From positions 1,656,501-1,720,500 of the forward strand of contig NZ_CP054491.1 of NCBI RefSeq assembly GCF_013343005.1: a stretch of 64,000 nucleotides of DNA. The letters run 5' to 3'. Positions within the stretch are counted from its first letter, which is position 1, and each line of letters begins with the position of its first letter. The notes beneath the pieces are model-generated. The model worked only from the letters and a program-made list of their open reading frames with translations, did not search any database and had not been told where the DNA came from. Positions 17,065 through 25,451 of the stretch are shown piece by piece. The translations under genes were made by a program, and so were the position numbers. Source of the stretch: Candidatus Reidiella endopervernicosa. Lineage in GTDB: Bacteria; Pseudomonadota; Gammaproteobacteria; GCF-013343005.

Positions 17065-17164
17065 ATTGGTAACGGTGGGGAGTATAGCCGAAGCACACTC
17101 CCTACGCGATTAGATATAGAGGTCGGACGGACCCAATTCAAGTTGAGTGGGTTTGAGTGGCTGA

Positions 17165-17650
17165 TTAGCCGTGTTTGAGTACGCGCTGTTTTTCGCGTGA
17201 CCAGTCGCGATCTTTCTGCGCGGCGCGTTTGTCGTGCGCCTGTTTGCCCTTGGCGACACCGATCTCCGCCTTGGCTCGACCATACTTCCAGTAGAGCGCC
17301 ATGATGATCAGGGTGTATCCCTTGCGCTCAACCTCGCCAATCAGTTTGTCGATCTCGTGGCGATGCAGTAGCAGCTTGCGTACGCGGGTCGGTTCGGGGG
17401 TGATATGGGTAGAGGTGGTCTGTAGAGGCGTAATGAGCAGGTTGGAGACCCATGCCTCGCCCTTTTTGAGAAAGACATAACTATCGGCTAGCTGCACCTT
17501 GTTCGCACGCAGGCTTTTGACCTCCCACCCCTCAAGGGCGAGACCCGCTTCAAAACGCTCTTCGATATGGTAGTCGTGCCGTGCTTTTTTGTTCAGCACG
17601 ATGGTGCTGCCGCTGTCCGCCGGTTTCTTTTTTGGTTTTTTCTTCGCCAT
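17165..17650 (-). CDS. smpB: SsrA-binding protein SmpB
   Basis: A 161-residue basic protein of normal family length. It has the beta-barrel core ([20 protein letters not shown] and [17 protein letters not shown]), the conserved NLLITPL-like strand and a lysine/arginine-rich tail ([20 protein letters not shown]) that enters the ribosomal mRNA channel. It binds the tRNA-like part of tmRNA. Lying just upstream of ssrA on the same strand, it may share its transcript. The ATG at 17650 begins [10 protein letters not shown]. Confidence 0.97.
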   Translation of the reverse strand: MAKKKPKKKPADSGSTIVLNKKARHDYHIEERFEAGLALEGWEVKSLRANKVQLADSYVFLKKGEAWVSNLLITPLQTTSTHITPEPTRVRKLLLHRHEIDKLIGEVERKGYTLIIMALYWKYGRAKAEIGVAKGKQAHDKRAAQKDRDWSREKQRVLKHG

Positions 17651-17774
17651 GGCGCGACATTATAGGGGATGCGGCGGTGCAAGGGGATGGCGATTTCGCC
17701 CGAATGCGGCTTGAGACGTCCGCTCAATTGGTCGATAATGGCGCGGATCTAATAACAAGAGCTGGAGAGAAGCC

Positions 17775-19163
17775 GTGGAGAAGCGCGAATCGATACACGG
17801 ACAGTGGTCATCACGATGGGTTTTTGTACTGGCGGCGACGGGTTCAGCGGTCGGTCTCGGTAACATCTGGAAATTCCCCTACATCACCGGTGAGAACGGT
17901 GGTGGTGCCTTTGTACTGGTCTATCTGCTCTGTATTGCGGTGATCGGTGTGCCGACCATGATGGCGGAGATCATGTTGGGTCGTCGCGGTCGTCGCAGCC
18001 CGATCAATACCATGCGCCATCTAGCGGAGGAGGAGGGGCGTAACGGCGCCTGGAAGTACCTCGGCTGGGCCGGTGTCGCCGCTGGTTTCCTGATCCTCTC
18101 CTATTACAGTGTCATCGCTGGCTGGGCGCTGGCCTATTTCTTCCGGACCGCAGCAGGTGTCTTTACCGGTCAAACGGCAGATGGTGTCGGTAGTATTTTC
18201 AGCTCGCTGATCTCCGATCCCGAACGGCTGATCACCTGGCACACCATCTTTATGGTGATGACCACGGTGGTGGTCGCTCGTGGTGTGAAGGGTGGTCTGG
18301 AGAAGGCGGTGCGTTACCTGATGCCGGCGCTCTTTATCCTGCTGATCATCCTGGTTGGGTATGCGATGAACACCGGCGCCTTCCAACAGGGGTTGGAGTT
18401 CCTCTTCACCCCCAACTTCGACAAGATCACCGCCGACGGGGTATTGATTGCGATGGGCCACGCCTTCTTCACCCTCAGCCTCGGTATGGGTGCGATCATG
18501 GTCTACGGCTCCTACCTGCCGCAGAAGGCATCGATTGCAAAAACCACGGTGATGATTGCCATCGCCGATACGGTGGTAGCGCTGTTGGCAGGTATGGCGA
18601 TTTTCCCAATCGTCTTCGCCAATGGCCTGGAACCGGGCGCTGGTCCGGGGCTGATCTTCCAGACCCTGCCAATCGCCTTTGGTCAGATGCCGGGCGGTGA
18701 ACTGTTTGGGTCGATCTTCTTTATGCTGCTGGTCTTTGCTGCCTGGTCCTCGGCCATTTCACTGATTGAACCGATGGTGGCCTATCAGGTGGAGAATATG
18801 GGCATGAACCGTATCAAGGCGGCGAGCTGGACTGGTATGACCGCTTGGCTACTCGGTCTGGCCACCGTCTTCTCCTTTAATATCTGGTCGGAGGTGAAAC
18901 CGCTGTCGATGTTTGAGACCTTCGCCGATAAGACCATTTTTGATCTACTCGACTATCTCACCTCTAATATCATGCTGCCGCTGGGTGGACTGTTGATCGC
19001 ACTCTTTGCTGCCTGGCAGATGAGTCGCGCCTCAAGCCTCGACGAGTTGGCAATGAAGGATGGTTTCTTCTTTAAGGTGTGGCGTGTTCTGATCCGCTAT
19101 GTCACGCCGGTTGCGGTCTCAATCGTCTTCCTTAACGCCATTGGTCTCATCTCAATCGGGTAA
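17775..19163 (+). CDS. Sodium-dependent neurotransmitter-symporter-family (NSS) transporter
   Basis: A 462-residue inner-membrane protein with about eleven hydrophobic segments. The hallmark GSAVGLGNIWKFPY in the first helix lines the Na+ and substrate sites, and GGGAFVLVYL follows. Bacterial relatives (LeuT, MhsT, TnaT) move amino acids with Na+. The substrate cannot be assigned. GTG 17775 is preceded by GGAGAGAAG and gives the short polar N-terminus expected. It is divergent from smpB and separated by 6 bases from ratA, so cotranscription with ratA-rnfH is possible although functionally unrelated. Confidence 0.92.
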   Translation: MEKRESIHGQWSSRWVFVLAATGSAVGLGNIWKFPYITGENGGGAFVLVYLLCIAVIGVPTMMAEIMLGRRGRRSPINTMRHLAEEEGRNGAWKYLGWAGVAAGFLILSYYSVIAGWALAYFFRTAAGVFTGQTADGVGSIFSSLISDPERLITWHTIFMVMTTVVVARGVKGGLEKAVRYLMPALFILLIILVGYAMNTGAFQQGLEFLFTPNFDKITADGVLIAMGHAFFTLSLGMGAIMVYGSYLPQKASIAKTTVMIAIADTVVALLAGMAIFPIVFANGLEPGAGPGLIFQTLPIAFGQMPGGELFGSIFFMLLVFAAWSSAISLIEPMVAYQVENMGMNRIKAASWTGMTAWLLGLATVFSFNIWSEVKPLSMFETFADKTIFDLLDYLTSNIMLPLGGLLIALFAAWQMSRASSLDELAMKDGFFFKVWRVLIRYVTPVAVSIVFLNAIGLISIG

Positions 19164-19169
19164 CAACAG

Positions 19170-19607
19170 TTGGCAACAGTAAATAAGAGTGCATTGGTAA
19201 ATTACTCTGCCAGAGAGATGTTCGATCTGGTTGATGATGTCGACGCCTATCCAGCCTTTCTTCCCTGGTGTCGCTCGTCCGAGGTTCTCTCACGTAATGA
19301 GGATCTGGTCGAGGCGAGTATCGAGGTGGCCAAGGGGGCGGTGCAGAAAAAGTTCACCACCCGTAACCGACTGCAGCAGGGCAAGATGATTGAAATGGGA
19401 CTGGTTGAGGGGCCGTTTAAGCGCCTTGAGGGTTACTGGCGCTTTGAGGTGCTGAGTGAGCAGGCGTGCAAGGTGTCACTCGATCTCGATTTTGAATTCT
19501 CAAACAGATTAATGAGCATGGCCTTTGGTACGGTCTTTAGCCAGATCGCCAATACGCTGGTCGATGCCTTCTGCAAGCGGGCGGTGGATGTCTATGGAAA
19601 ACGTTGA
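19170..19607 (+). CDS. ratA: RatA/Coq10-like START-domain protein
   Basis: The 145-residue START/polyketide-cyclase-like fold contains the typical MFDLVDDVDAYPAFLPWC motif near the N-terminus and ends in FCKRAVDVYGKR. Bacterial RatA has been described as a ribosome-association factor, while mitochondrial Coq10 binds ubiquinone. The sequence does not separate the roles. Translation starts at a TTG (19170), since ATVNKSALV matches the family start and no ATG is near. It overlaps rnfH by 14 bases, the usual ratA-rnfH pairing next to smpB. Confidence 0.9.
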   Translation: MATVNKSALVNYSAREMFDLVDDVDAYPAFLPWCRSSEVLSRNEDLVEASIEVAKGAVQKKFTTRNRLQQGKMIEMGLVEGPFKRLEGYWRFEVLSEQACKVSLDLDFEFSNRLMSMAFGTVFSQIANTLVDAFCKRAVDVYGKR

Positions 19608-19923
19608 AAAGATTCCGGTTGAGGTCGCCTATGCACTGCCCGATGAGCAGGTGATTGTCACCCTGGAGGTGGAGGTCGACTGTACGCTGGAGGGCGCGAT
19701 TGAGCGCTCGGGACTGCTGCAGCGCTATCCGGAGATTGATCTGGCGGTTAATAAGGTGGGTGTGTTTGGCAAGCTCGGAAAACTTGCCAACCCGCTGCGC
19801 GCGGGTGACCGGGTTGAGATCTACCGCAAGCTGATTGCTGATCCTAAAGAGGTGCGCAAACAGCGTGCGGCAGCAGGTAAGAAGATGTCCAAGGGGGCTC
19901 GAGAGACCCCCGCAGAGAAGTAG
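19594..19923 (+). CDS. rnfH: RnfH-family (PasI/UPF0125) ubiquitin-like protein
   Basis: A 109-residue beta-grasp protein. The conserved N-terminal part is KIPVEVAYALPDEQVIVTLEV, then NKVGVFGKLGKLANPLRAGD, then DRVEIYRKLIADPKEVRKQRA. It is often called RnfH but no Rnf genes are here; in E. coli it pairs with RatA. ATG 19594 is chosen because it gives MENVEKIPVEVAYA; the longer upstream frame is the ratA sequence. It converges with bamE, leaving only 3 bases between stops. Confidence 0.9.
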   Translation: MENVEKIPVEVAYALPDEQVIVTLEVEVDCTLEGAIERSGLLQRYPEIDLAVNKVGVFGKLGKLANPLRAGDRVEIYRKLIADPKEVRKQRAAAGKKMSKGARETPAEK

Positions 19924-19926
19924 ACG

Positions 19927-20250
19927 TTACTCGCTCGCACTAGGGCGCATGTCGCCCTCGATGCGGCTCAGCTTCTCCTCTTCGAAGAAGAGTGAGACAC
20001 GACGTTTCTCTTTCAGTTTGCCGCCCTCGCTGAGGCTGTAGACGTAGTCCCAGCGGTCCTGATGGAAGGTGTCGGTAATCAACGGGGTGCCGAGCGCGTA
20101 GCGAACCTGACGTTTGCTCATGCCGGGTTTGAGTTTATCGAGCATCTCCTGGCTGACCACATTGCCCTGCTGGATGTCGATTTTATGTACCACACAACCA
20201 CTAAGGGTAAGAGTTGCGCTGAGTAGTAACGTAATGAGAAGCTTTCCCAT
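19927..20250 (-). CDS. bamE: Outer membrane protein assembly factor BamE (SmpA/OmlA)
   Basis: A 107-residue lipoprotein whose signal peptide ends in the lipobox LTLSGC, so Cys19 or so would be lipidated and the protein sent to the outer membrane. The mature part contains the SmpA/OmlA core QEMLDKLKPGMSKRQVRYAL and DRWDYVYSLSEGG. It supports the BAM complex in inserting beta-barrel proteins. ATG 20250 is used since the longer frame adds residues before the signal peptide. It is divergent from fur, the common order in gammaproteobacteria. Confidence 0.95.
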   Translation of the reverse strand: MGKLLITLLLSATLTLSGCVVHKIDIQQGNVVSQEMLDKLKPGMSKRQVRYALGTPLITDTFHQDRWDYVYSLSEGGKLKEKRRVSLFFEEEKLSRIEGDMRPSASE

Positions 20251-20350
20251 CTTTGCTTGTCCGCCTGTGTTGATTCGTTGATTTAGCTGGCGCGATAATA
20301 ACCCAAGCCGGGTACCAATGGCACGAACATAACAATAATGGAGCAGTAGC

Positions 20351-20767
20351 TTGGAATCGGAAGAATTAAAACGTGCGGGACTGAAGGTCACCGCGCCGCG
20401 GGTAAAAATCCTCAATATGCTTGAGGCGAGTGAGCACCGGCACCTGACCGCAGAGGAGGTCTACCGGATGATGCATGAGTCTGGCGAGGATATCGCGCTG
20501 GCTACCGTCTATCGGGTGTTGGCGCAGTTTGAAACCGCCGGTCTTGTTGCCCGCCACCACTTTGAGAGCGGCCAGTCGATGTATGAGCTGGAGCAGGGCA
20601 CCCACCACGACCATATCCTCTGTGTGAAATGTGGCAAGGTTGATGAGTTCGTCGATGAGACGATTGAGAACCTGCAGCGAGAAATCGCTGAGCGGGCCGG
20701 TTATCAGATGACCGACCACGCCCTCTATATTCATGGCATCTGTTCAGATTGCCAGAAAAAAGGTTAG
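20351..20767 (+). CDS. fur: Ferric uptake regulator Fur
   Basis: The 138-residue protein has an N-terminal winged helix (LKVTAPRVKILNML, HLTAEEVYRMM, ATVYRVLAQFETAGLV) and a dimerisation/metal domain with HHDHILCVKCGKVDEF and the C-terminal CSDCQKKG cysteine pair. With Fe2+ it represses iron-uptake genes. The start is a TTG at 20351, which gives MESEELKRAGLKVT as in relatives. It is divergent from bamE. The 100-bp gap between them would hold both promoters, but I see no clear Fur box. Confidence 0.97.
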   Translation: MESEELKRAGLKVTAPRVKILNMLEASEHRHLTAEEVYRMMHESGEDIALATVYRVLAQFETAGLVARHHFESGQSMYELEQGTHHDHILCVKCGKVDEFVDETIENLQREIAERAGYQMTDHALYIHGICSDCQKKG

Positions 20768-20793
20768 TCATTCTGTAGCCGAGATGTAACGAA

Positions 20794-20827
20794 GTGAAAT
20801 CCAGAGGCCTATCGCCCCGGATTTCAC
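20794..20827. repeat. Inverted repeat between fur and recN
   Basis: GTGAAATCC (20794-20802) and GGATTTCAC (20819-20827) form a perfect 9-bp stem with a 16-base loop in the gap between convergent fur and recN. No T run follows, so termination is uncertain. Confidence 0.6.
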
Positions 20828-20882
20828 CGTATTCGGTTGATGACTCTAACGATTGGGCTGCCGCTTCAGTTGAGATTACTAA

Positions 20883-22553
20883 CTAACCCGCCTGACTAAT
20901 CATCTCTTCGGCGTGTGCCAGGGTCTGGGTAGTTATCTCAAGTCCGCCCAGCATCCGTGCCACCTCATCGACTCGTGCCTGTTCGACCAGTGGCAGAATC
21001 GAGGTGGCGGTCTGTTTACCATCGCTCTGTTTGGCGACCTGCAGATGTTGATGCCCCTGCGAGGCGACCTGTGGTAGGTGGGTGACACAGAGCACCTGGC
21101 GCTGTTCACCGAGGGTTCTGAGCTTACGTCCCACCGTCTCGGCCACACCACCACCTATTCCAGTGTCGACCTCATCGAAGATCAGTGTGGGGATGTGGGC
21201 GCTATCGGCAAGGATGACCTGAATCGCCAGACTGATGCGCGAGAGTTCACCCCCCGAGGCGACCTTGCTGAGTGGCTTGGGCGGCTGACCGGGATTGGCT
21301 GTGACGAGAAAATCGATCTGCTCCATGCCATGCGGTGAGGGTTTTTCACTCTCGTGCGACTGCAGTGCGATCTCAAAGATACCGCCCTGCATGCCGAGCT
21401 CATCCATCGCCGTACTGACCCCCTTGCCTAGCTGTTTGGCAGTCTTGCTGCGCGATTTGGTCAGCTGTTTGGCTGCCTTTATATAACGATTCTGCAGCGC
21501 CTCAATCTCGGCACCGATCTCATCGAGACGAATATCGGCCTGCTCAATGTTGGCCAGCTCATCACTCAGCTGCTGTGCGAGCGGTGGTAACTGGTGCGGC
21601 TCTACGTGGTGTTTGCGTGACAGGTTGTGGATGGTGCTGAGGCGTTCGTCGAGATATTGCAGACGCTCGGGATCGAGTTCGAGTCGATCGGTGTAGCGGC
21701 GCAGTTCATCGGCCCCCTCCTGGAGTTGGATCTGTGCCGAGTTGAGCAGCTCGAAACTCTCTGACAGATTGCCATCGATGCTGAGTTGATCTGACATCTC
21801 GTGCAGCAGAGTGCCTAGCTGAGAGAGCAGGGTCTGCTCATCGTTGTCGCGTAGTAGATCGAGATGACGCTGACAGACATCGATCAACTCACCGGCGTGG
21901 GCGAGGCGTGCGTGCTCCTCTTCCAGTTTTGGCAGCTCATCGGCGCTGAGTGCCAGTGCATCCAGCTCCTCGACCTGGTAGCGCAGCAGCTCGAGGCGCG
22001 AATCGCGATCAGCCGCGGCCTGACGCAGCGCTTGGTGCTCCTCATGCAGGGTATGCCACTCATCGGCGAGGCTGCTCACCTGTTTTAATAGCTTGGGGTA
22101 GTTGGCGAACTCATCGAGCAGTTGGCGCTGAATATCGCGTTTAACCAGTGACTGGTGGGCGTGTTGGCCGTGGATATCGACCAGCATCTCACCCAGCGCC
22201 TTGAGCTGTGCCACCGGCACCGGGCGACCATTGATGTAACCCTTGGAGCGACCCTCGTGGCTGACGGTTCGGCGGATATGGCACTCACCCTCATCGTCGA
22301 GTTCGTTCTCTTCCAACCACTCGGCGGCGCCGCTGTTGGTGTCGACCTGAAAGGTGACGCCGATCTCGGCCCGTTTGGTGCCGTGACGGACGATGCCGCT
22401 ATCGGCGCGGTCACCCAGCACCAGGCCCAGCGCGTCGATCAGGATCGACTTGCCGGCACCGGTTTCGCCGGTCAGTACGGTCATACCCGCCTGCAGCTCA
22501 AGATCGAGCTGTTCGACGATGGCGAAGTTGCGAATCTGGATCTGACTCAGCAT
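20883..22553 (-). CDS. recN: DNA repair protein RecN
   Basis: A 556-residue SMC-like ATPase. Walker A is GETGAGKS near residue 35, a long coiled-coil middle runs from about 160 to 370, and the signature and Walker B regions are SGGELSRISLAIQ and LIFDEVDTGIGGG near 450-470. RecN promotes double-strand break repair by recombination. It starts 3 bases after the nadK stop on the same strand, so both are probably cotranscribed. In enterobacteria the order nadK-recN is under LexA control, but I did not find a convincing SOS box here. Confidence 0.96.
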   Translation of the reverse strand: MLSQIQIRNFAIVEQLDLELQAGMTVLTGETGAGKSILIDALGLVLGDRADSGIVRHGTKRAEIGVTFQVDTNSGAAEWLEENELDDEGECHIRRTVSHEGRSKGYINGRPVPVAQLKALGEMLVDIHGQHAHQSLVKRDIQRQLLDEFANYPKLLKQVSSLADEWHTLHEEHQALRQAAADRDSRLELLRYQVEELDALALSADELPKLEEEHARLAHAGELIDVCQRHLDLLRDNDEQTLLSQLGTLLHEMSDQLSIDGNLSESFELLNSAQIQLQEGADELRRYTDRLELDPERLQYLDERLSTIHNLSRKHHVEPHQLPPLAQQLSDELANIEQADIRLDEIGAEIEALQNRYIKAAKQLTKSRSKTAKQLGKGVSTAMDELGMQGGIFEIALQSHESEKPSPHGMEQIDFLVTANPGQPPKPLSKVASGGELSRISLAIQVILADSAHIPTLIFDEVDTGIGGGVAETVGRKLRTLGEQRQVLCVTHLPQVASQGHQHLQVAKQSDGKQTATSILPLVEQARVDEVARMLGGLEITTQTLAHAEEMISQAG

Positions 22554-22556
22554 CGG

Positions 22557-23456
22557 TTAAACCTCCGGACACTGTTTGCCGGGGTGCTCATTCCAGCCGA
22601 GCTTGGCGCGTAGGATCTCGAAGTAGTCGTAACCCTGCGGATGGATCAGGTGCAGGCGCTTCTCTTTGCGTTGAATAATGATGCGGTCATCGCTCTTCAG
22701 ATCGACGGTGACCTGCCCATCACAGCTTACCTGCGAGTGGCTGCTACTGGTCTCGTTGACCACTACTTCGATACGGCTGGCGGCATTGACCATCAGTGGG
22801 CGATTGCTCAGTGTGTGTGGGCAGATCGGCACCATCACCACCGTGTCGAGTGAGGGGTGCATGATCGGACCGCCACTGGAGAGGGCGTAGGCGGTTGAGC
22901 CGGTCGGGGTGGCGACAATCAGACCATCGGCCCGCTGGGTGGTGACGAAGCTGCCGTCGATGTAGGTGGAGAACTCGATCATGCGCGCCACCTCGGGGTT
23001 GTGTACCACCACATCGTTAAGTGCATTGAAGGGGCGGCAACTGCCGTCCACACCCTCGACATACATCTCAAGCAGGAAACGCTCCTCGTCGAGGTAGTTG
23101 CCGCCGAGGATCTCATCGAGGCGGGCCACCATCTCAGCGGGTGAGACATCGACCAGAAAACCGAGCCGACCCATATTGATGCCGAGAATGGCGATCTCAT
23201 GTTCGCAGAGGCTACGGGCGGCGTTGAGCAGGGTGCCGTCACCGCCCACCACGATCGCCAGCTCGCAGCGACGACCGATCTCATCGCGGCTGGCGCTCTC
23301 GAGGTTCAGCTCGGGCAGTAGCTTGGCGGTGTTCTCATCGAGCAGCAGCTGCTGGCGCTGTTCGAGTAGGTGTTCGCTGAGTGCGTGCAGGGTGCCTGCA
23401 ATGCTCGGGTCGTCAAATTTTCCGATGAGACCAATGGTTTTGAAGGGGGTGGACAT
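22557..23456 (-). CDS. nadK: NAD kinase
   Basis: The 299-residue cytoplasmic kinase makes NADP from NAD and ATP. The GGDGTLLNAAR motif (about 74-84) and NMGRLGFL (about 105) are diagnostic. TPTGSTAYALSSGGPI is the second conserved block. The gene is divergent from hrcA, about 150 bases away, with the CIRCE element in the gap. It is followed by recN. Confidence 0.96.
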   Translation of the reverse strand: MSTPFKTIGLIGKFDDPSIAGTLHALSEHLLEQRQQLLLDENTAKLLPELNLESASRDEIGRRCELAIVVGGDGTLLNAARSLCEHEIAILGINMGRLGFLVDVSPAEMVARLDEILGGNYLDEERFLLEMYVEGVDGSCRPFNALNDVVVHNPEVARMIEFSTYIDGSFVTTQRADGLIVATPTGSTAYALSSGGPIMHPSLDTVVMVPICPHTLSNRPLMVNAASRIEVVVNETSSSHSQVSCDGQVTVDLKSDDRIIIQRKEKRLHLIHPQGYDYFEILRAKLGWNEHPGKQCPEV

Positions 23457-23539
23457 CTATTGCACCTGTGCTTTTTTGGCAACGTTATCACGCCCATTGC
23501 AAGCCGCCAACAGCGCCCATAGATAGACCCTTAGTGGCG

Positions 23540-23566
23540 TTAGCACTCGATAGGTCAGAGTGCTAC
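23540..23566 (+). promoter_or_regulatory. CIRCE element (HrcA operator)
   Basis: TTAGCACTC, nine bases, GAGTGCTAC: matches the CIRCE inverted repeat (TTAGCACTC-N9-GAGTGCTAA) at all but the last position. It lies 45 bases before the hrcA start, as expected for autorepression. In many gammaproteobacteria HrcA/CIRCE governs groESL; here hrcA itself carries the site. Confidence 0.92.
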
Positions 23567-23610
23567 TATTTCGCCGGCGTCGGACGGGGTCATCACCGGA
23601 AATTAATCGA

Positions 23611-24678
23611 GTGAGTCAAACAAAAACGGAAAATGGTGTGTCGATAGCGCTCAATGAGCGCGCCCAGCATCTGCTCAAGGTGTTGGTTGAACACTATATA
23701 GAAGAGGGCACCCCGGTTGGTTCCCGCACCCTGGCGCGCGATATCGGTCTGAAACTGAGTCCCGCCACGATCCGCAATGTGATCTCCGATCTGGAGGAGC
23801 TGGGTCTGGTCAGCTCCCCCCATACCTCCGCAGGACGTATCCCTACCGTGCAGGGCTATCGCATGTTTGTCGATTCACTGCTAACGGTGCGTGAACTCGA
23901 TACCCGTGAGCTGGGCCAGTTTCAGCAGCTGCTCGATCCCAAACTCGATAGTCAGGAGTTGCTGCTCAACAAGGCCTCTTCACTGCTCTCCGGTGTTTCG
24001 CAGATGGCGGGGGTGGTGACGATGCCACGACTGCAGACGACGATTCTGCGTCAGGTGGAGTTTCTACCGCTTTCCGATCGTCGCATCCTGGTGATTCTGG
24101 TGGTCAACGAACATGAGGTACAGAACCGCATCATTCATGTCGATCGTGACTACAGTGCCGAGAATCTGCGTCGTTTTGCCAACTATCTGAGTAGCCACTT
24201 CGCCGGTCAGGACGTAAGCCAGCTGCATGAGCTGATGGTGGCTGAGCTGGAGTCGGCGCGCGAACATATGGATGAGGTGATGCGCTCACTGATCGATGCG
24301 GCGGGTGAGCTGTTTGATGCCGAACGTAACGACAACGATTTTCTACTTGCTGGTGAGACCAATCTGATGGGGCTGAGCGATATGAGCAGCGTAGAGAAGC
24401 TGCGTGGACTGTTTGAGGCGTTCAGTCAGAAGCAGGAGATCCTGCATCTGCTTGATCACAGTATTAACGCCGATGGGGTACAGATCTTCATCGGCGAAGA
24501 GTCGGGTTACAGCGTGCTGGATGAGTGCAGCGTGGTGACTGCCCCCTATAACATTGAGGGGCAAGGGGTCGGTGTACTGGGCGTGATTGGTCCGACCCGT
24601 ATGGCCTATGAGCGGGTGATCCCGATAGTCGATGTCACCGCCAAGCTGCTCAGCGCCGCCTTGAATCCACGTGAATAA
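23611..24678 (+). CDS. hrcA: Heat-inducible transcription repressor HrcA
   Basis: About 355 residues. An N-terminal winged helix (HYIEEGTPVGSRTLARDIGL, SPATIRNVISDLEELGLV, SPHTSAGRIPT) binds the CIRCE operator. The rest is the GAF-like inducer domain with IFIGEES near residue 290. HrcA represses chaperone genes until unfolded protein titrates GroEL. GTG 23611 gives SQTKTENG before the conserved start. Upstream residues in the longer frame are unlike the family and lie next to the operator. grpE follows 65 bases later. Confidence 0.95.
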   Translation: MSQTKTENGVSIALNERAQHLLKVLVEHYIEEGTPVGSRTLARDIGLKLSPATIRNVISDLEELGLVSSPHTSAGRIPTVQGYRMFVDSLLTVRELDTRELGQFQQLLDPKLDSQELLLNKASSLLSGVSQMAGVVTMPRLQTTILRQVEFLPLSDRRILVILVVNEHEVQNRIIHVDRDYSAENLRRFANYLSSHFAGQDVSQLHELMVAELESAREHMDEVMRSLIDAAGELFDAERNDNDFLLAGETNLMGLSDMSSVEKLRGLFEAFSQKQEILHLLDHSINADGVQIFIGEESGYSVLDECSVVTAPYNIEGQGVGVLGVIGPTRMAYERVIPIVDVTAKLLSAALNPRE

Positions 24679-24743
24679 GCCCCATATAGCAGCGAACCGA
24701 ATTAATAACCCGCAATAGATTATGTGTTTGGAGTTTTATAAAG

Positions 24744-25325
24744 ATGAGTAATAACAATCAGCAAGAGCCGCAAACTGATGAGAGTGGCGCTGTTGAGGGG
24801 GAGGTCCTGTCGGCCGCCGAGGATGAGGCGGTTCAGGGGGATGCTCCCGTTGAAGATGTGGCGGTGCTGCTCGAAGATGCACGCGCCAAGGCCGATGAGC
24901 ACTGGAACGAGACACTGAAGCTGCGTGCCGAGATGGATAATCTGCGCAAGCGCACCGCGCGCGAGTTGGAGAATGCCCACAAGTACGCGCTGGAGAAGTT
25001 TTCCAACGAGCTGCTGAGTGTGGTTGATAGCCTCGAGATGGGTGTGGCAGCGGCTGCCAATGAGGGCGCTACGGTTGAGACCCTCCGCGAGGGGAGTGAG
25101 ATGACCCTCAAACAGCTGCTCTCTGCGATGGAGAAGCACGGTATCGCCGAGATTAATCCCGAGGGGGAGAGGTTTGATCCGGATAATCACCAGGCGATGA
25201 CCATGCAGGAGACCGACGAGGTCGAGCCCAACATGGTGGTGGCGGTGTTCCAGAAGGGCTACACCCTCAATGATCGTCTGATCCGTCCGGCACGGGTGGT
25301 GGTTTCTAAAGCGGCCGCTGAGTAA
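24744..25325 (+). CDS. grpE: Nucleotide exchange factor GrpE
   Basis: The 193-residue DnaK cochaperone begins with an acidic tail of about 45 residues, followed by a long dimerising helix (LRAEMDNLRKRTARELENAH) and a C-terminal beta domain with HQAMTMQETDEVEPNMVVAV and LIRPARVVVS. It releases ADP from DnaK. It lies in the standard hrcA-grpE-dnaK-dnaJ order. No separate promoter was recognised, so it is probably transcribed from the hrcA promoter. Confidence 0.97.
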   Translation: MSNNNQQEPQTDESGAVEGEVLSAAEDEAVQGDAPVEDVAVLLEDARAKADEHWNETLKLRAEMDNLRKRTARELENAHKYALEKFSNELLSVVDSLEMGVAAAANEGATVETLREGSEMTLKQLLSAMEKHGIAEINPEGERFDPDNHQAMTMQETDEVEPNMVVAVFQKGYTLNDRLIRPARVVVSKAAAE

Positions 25326-25343
25326 TTAATATCACTCTGCAGG

Positions 25344-25371
25344 CTTGAAATCGGGACGAGTAACCCCATCT
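25344..25371 (+). promoter_or_regulatory. Sigma32 heat-shock promoter of dnaK
   Basis: CTTGAAA (25344-25350), a 13-base spacer and CCCCATCT (25364-25371) match the sigma32 consensus closely. It lies 80 bases before the dnaK start and after the grpE stop, so it would boost dnaK-dnaJ independently of hrcA and grpE. Confidence 0.88.
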
Positions 25372-25451
25372 TCAGGGGCAGAATGCAGTTTTAACGAATT
25401 TGAATAAATCCCCGTCGTCAAAACGACGGTTTGAAGTGGAGAATTGAGATC

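Noticed and set aside
23560-23610. Longer HrcA reading frame starting at 23560
   Set aside because: It would begin inside the CIRCE operator, and its extra residues (LLFRRRRTGS) do not resemble the family; GTG 23611 is preferred.
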